DNA of 64,000 bases from JBBQED01 sp038320345 (lineage in GTDB: Bacteria > Bacteroidota > Bacteroidia > AKYH767-A > OLB10): contig JBBQED010000002.1 of assembly GCA_038320345.1 (NCBI GenBank), positions 1 through 64,000 on the forward strand, given 5' to 3'. Below, piece after piece: positions 62,973 through 64,000 of this stretch. How positions within the stretch are numbered: the first letter of the stretch is position 1; each line of letters begins with the position of its first letter. The notes beneath the pieces are model-generated. The model was not told the origin of the DNA and made no database searches. It saw only the letters and a list, made by a program, of their open reading frames with translations. A program made the translations under genes and the position numbers.

Positions 62973-64000
62973 AATGCTTAGCTCAAAAATGTTGGATAAA
63001 TCAGAGCCAATTCTCTATTGGATTCTGCTATTGGTCCACTTGATTCCTATCTTCCTGTATATCCCTTTTCCAACCTTAGATGGTCCTGCTCATTTGTACA
63101 ATGCGAATTTGATCAATTGGATGCTCCACGAAAAAGGAACGAATGCCACAGCATTTTTTCATTTCAACAGTTTTCCTGAACCGAATTGGTCGGGTCATCT
63201 TTTGATGATGTTTTTCCTGCAATTCTTTTCTCCAGAAATTACTTCAGTATTGGTGTTGCTTTTAATTATCCTGATCAGTGCTATCGGATACCGCAAATTA
63301 ATACAGTTTTTAGATCCTCAGACACTCTGGATGAGTTGGTTATTTTTCCCGTTTATTTACAATTTTACTTTTTGCTTAGGATTCTTTAATTTTTCAATCG
63401 CTGTAGCACTAATTCCTTGGATTCTGTTGTGGTGGATAAAAAATAGAAATGAACTCACAGCACAGTTCGTTGCTCGTAAATGGTCAGAGTTAATCTTTCC
63501 ACATTATCTAAAAAGAAAAGGAGGAATTTTTACACTCTTGATATTCATGATGGCTTTGTATTTTTCTCATCTCGTCATATTTCTAATTACCGGATTATTC
63601 CTAGGCCTCATTACACTGAATGATCGTCGCATAAACACCTGGAAAGAAGTACTACCGCAACTCCTCATTCTTGCCATCACTGCACTACCTGGCTTAGTGA
63701 TGTCGGCGATGTTTGTACTCATGAATTCGAGTACTGCTTTTCATGGCCAAGAAATCTCCTATCTGCCGATGAAAGAGTTGATGGATTACCTGTTAAAAGC
63801 GAGGATGTTGGTTGTGTATACTTATGAAACAGAATCTTCTGTTTCACAGATCTTTTTATGGATGCTAATTCCTCTAACAGTCGTTGGTGTTAAGAAACGA
63901 ATTGCACATCAATACCAACGACCATTTTTGCTAGCCATGATTATTGCCTTATTGATGGTGTTTATCATCCCAGATAGTCTTTCATCTGGTGGAATTTTAT
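62973..64000 (+). CDS. Polytopic membrane protein, N-terminal part
   Basis: An open frame from ATG 62973 to the right edge, about 342 codons with no stop. It has many hydrophobic segments (for example ILLVHLIPIFLYIPF-like at about 17-35, and near 105-120, 130-145 and 190-210) and a first loop with DGPAHLYNANLINW. The layout, with an acidic extracellular loop after the first helix, recalls the protein at 5031 and GT-C glycosyltransferases, but no assignment is warranted. A second Met five codons in is an alternative start. Divergent from dnaX. Confidence 0.75.

Overview
The window is chromosomal DNA from a member of the Bacteroidota, most likely an environmental Sphingobacteriia/Chitinophagia-type lineage. 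The evidence is five secreted proteins ending in a type IX secretion (T9SS) sorting domain of the PNP...GxYxL type, a futalosine-pathway menaquinone gene (mqnE), an IcmF-type fused acyl-CoA mutase, an ABC-permease/M1-peptidase fusion, and repeated TAnnTTTG promoter elements close to start codons. A tmRNA gene (ssrA) encodes the tag GETSYALAA. I saw no phage, insertion sequence, CRISPR array, rRNA or tRNA gene. The genes are mostly core metabolism, RNA modification and cell-surface functions, in short operons on both strands.

Layout. 0-1.7 kb: a minus-strand operon of a GNAT acetyltransferase, inorganic pyrophosphatase and an AddB-like nuclease that runs off the left edge. 1.7-10.7 kb: three paralogous T9SS-secreted M43 metalloproteases, with an orphan OmpR-type response regulator and a polytopic membrane protein among them, then mqnE. 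12-16.5 kb: a tightly packed minus-strand operon trmH - tatD-like - tcdA - tgt - lptF/G family, rich in tRNA modification. 16.8-22.3 kb: an AAA-type ATPase behind a TTACGT-rich promoter region, icmF, and divergent sucD. 22.6-28.4 kb: an outer-membrane barrel, fabG, an M16 peptidase pair and a BaiN-like flavoprotein. 28.4-32.9 kb: an ABC exporter whose permease is fused to an M1 aminopeptidase domain.

33-37.6 kb: a large secreted protein in which two SprB-like repeats are each interrupted by a cupredoxin-like domain, a DUF4412-like secreted protein, a tandem 167-bp repeat, and ssrA. 37.6-46.6 kb: an rluA-family gene, panB, a lamin-G-like coiled-coil protein, a choice-of-anchor-B T9SS protein, dapA, a conserved hypothetical gene, and ligA. 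46.8-53.3 kb: a choice-of-anchor-V T9SS protein, an AraC-type regulator with a TTG start, kup, a GH57 glycosidase and a GT4/GT5-like glycosyltransferase. 53.7-64 kb: a small membrane protein with a CDGSH Fe-S protein, then a long minus-strand run (ATP-grasp-like protein, lipoprotein hydrolase, GT2, GH3 family, icd, dnaX), and a partial membrane protein at the right edge.

The items most worth a second look are an A9 slippery run in dnaX placed so that a -1 shift gives a 381-residue gamma-like product, the cupredoxin-in-SprB nesting with two matching copper-site patterns, the covarying 167-bp repeats that carry an inverted copy of the ssrA 3' end, and a 13-bp perfect inverted repeat covering the GNAT start codon.
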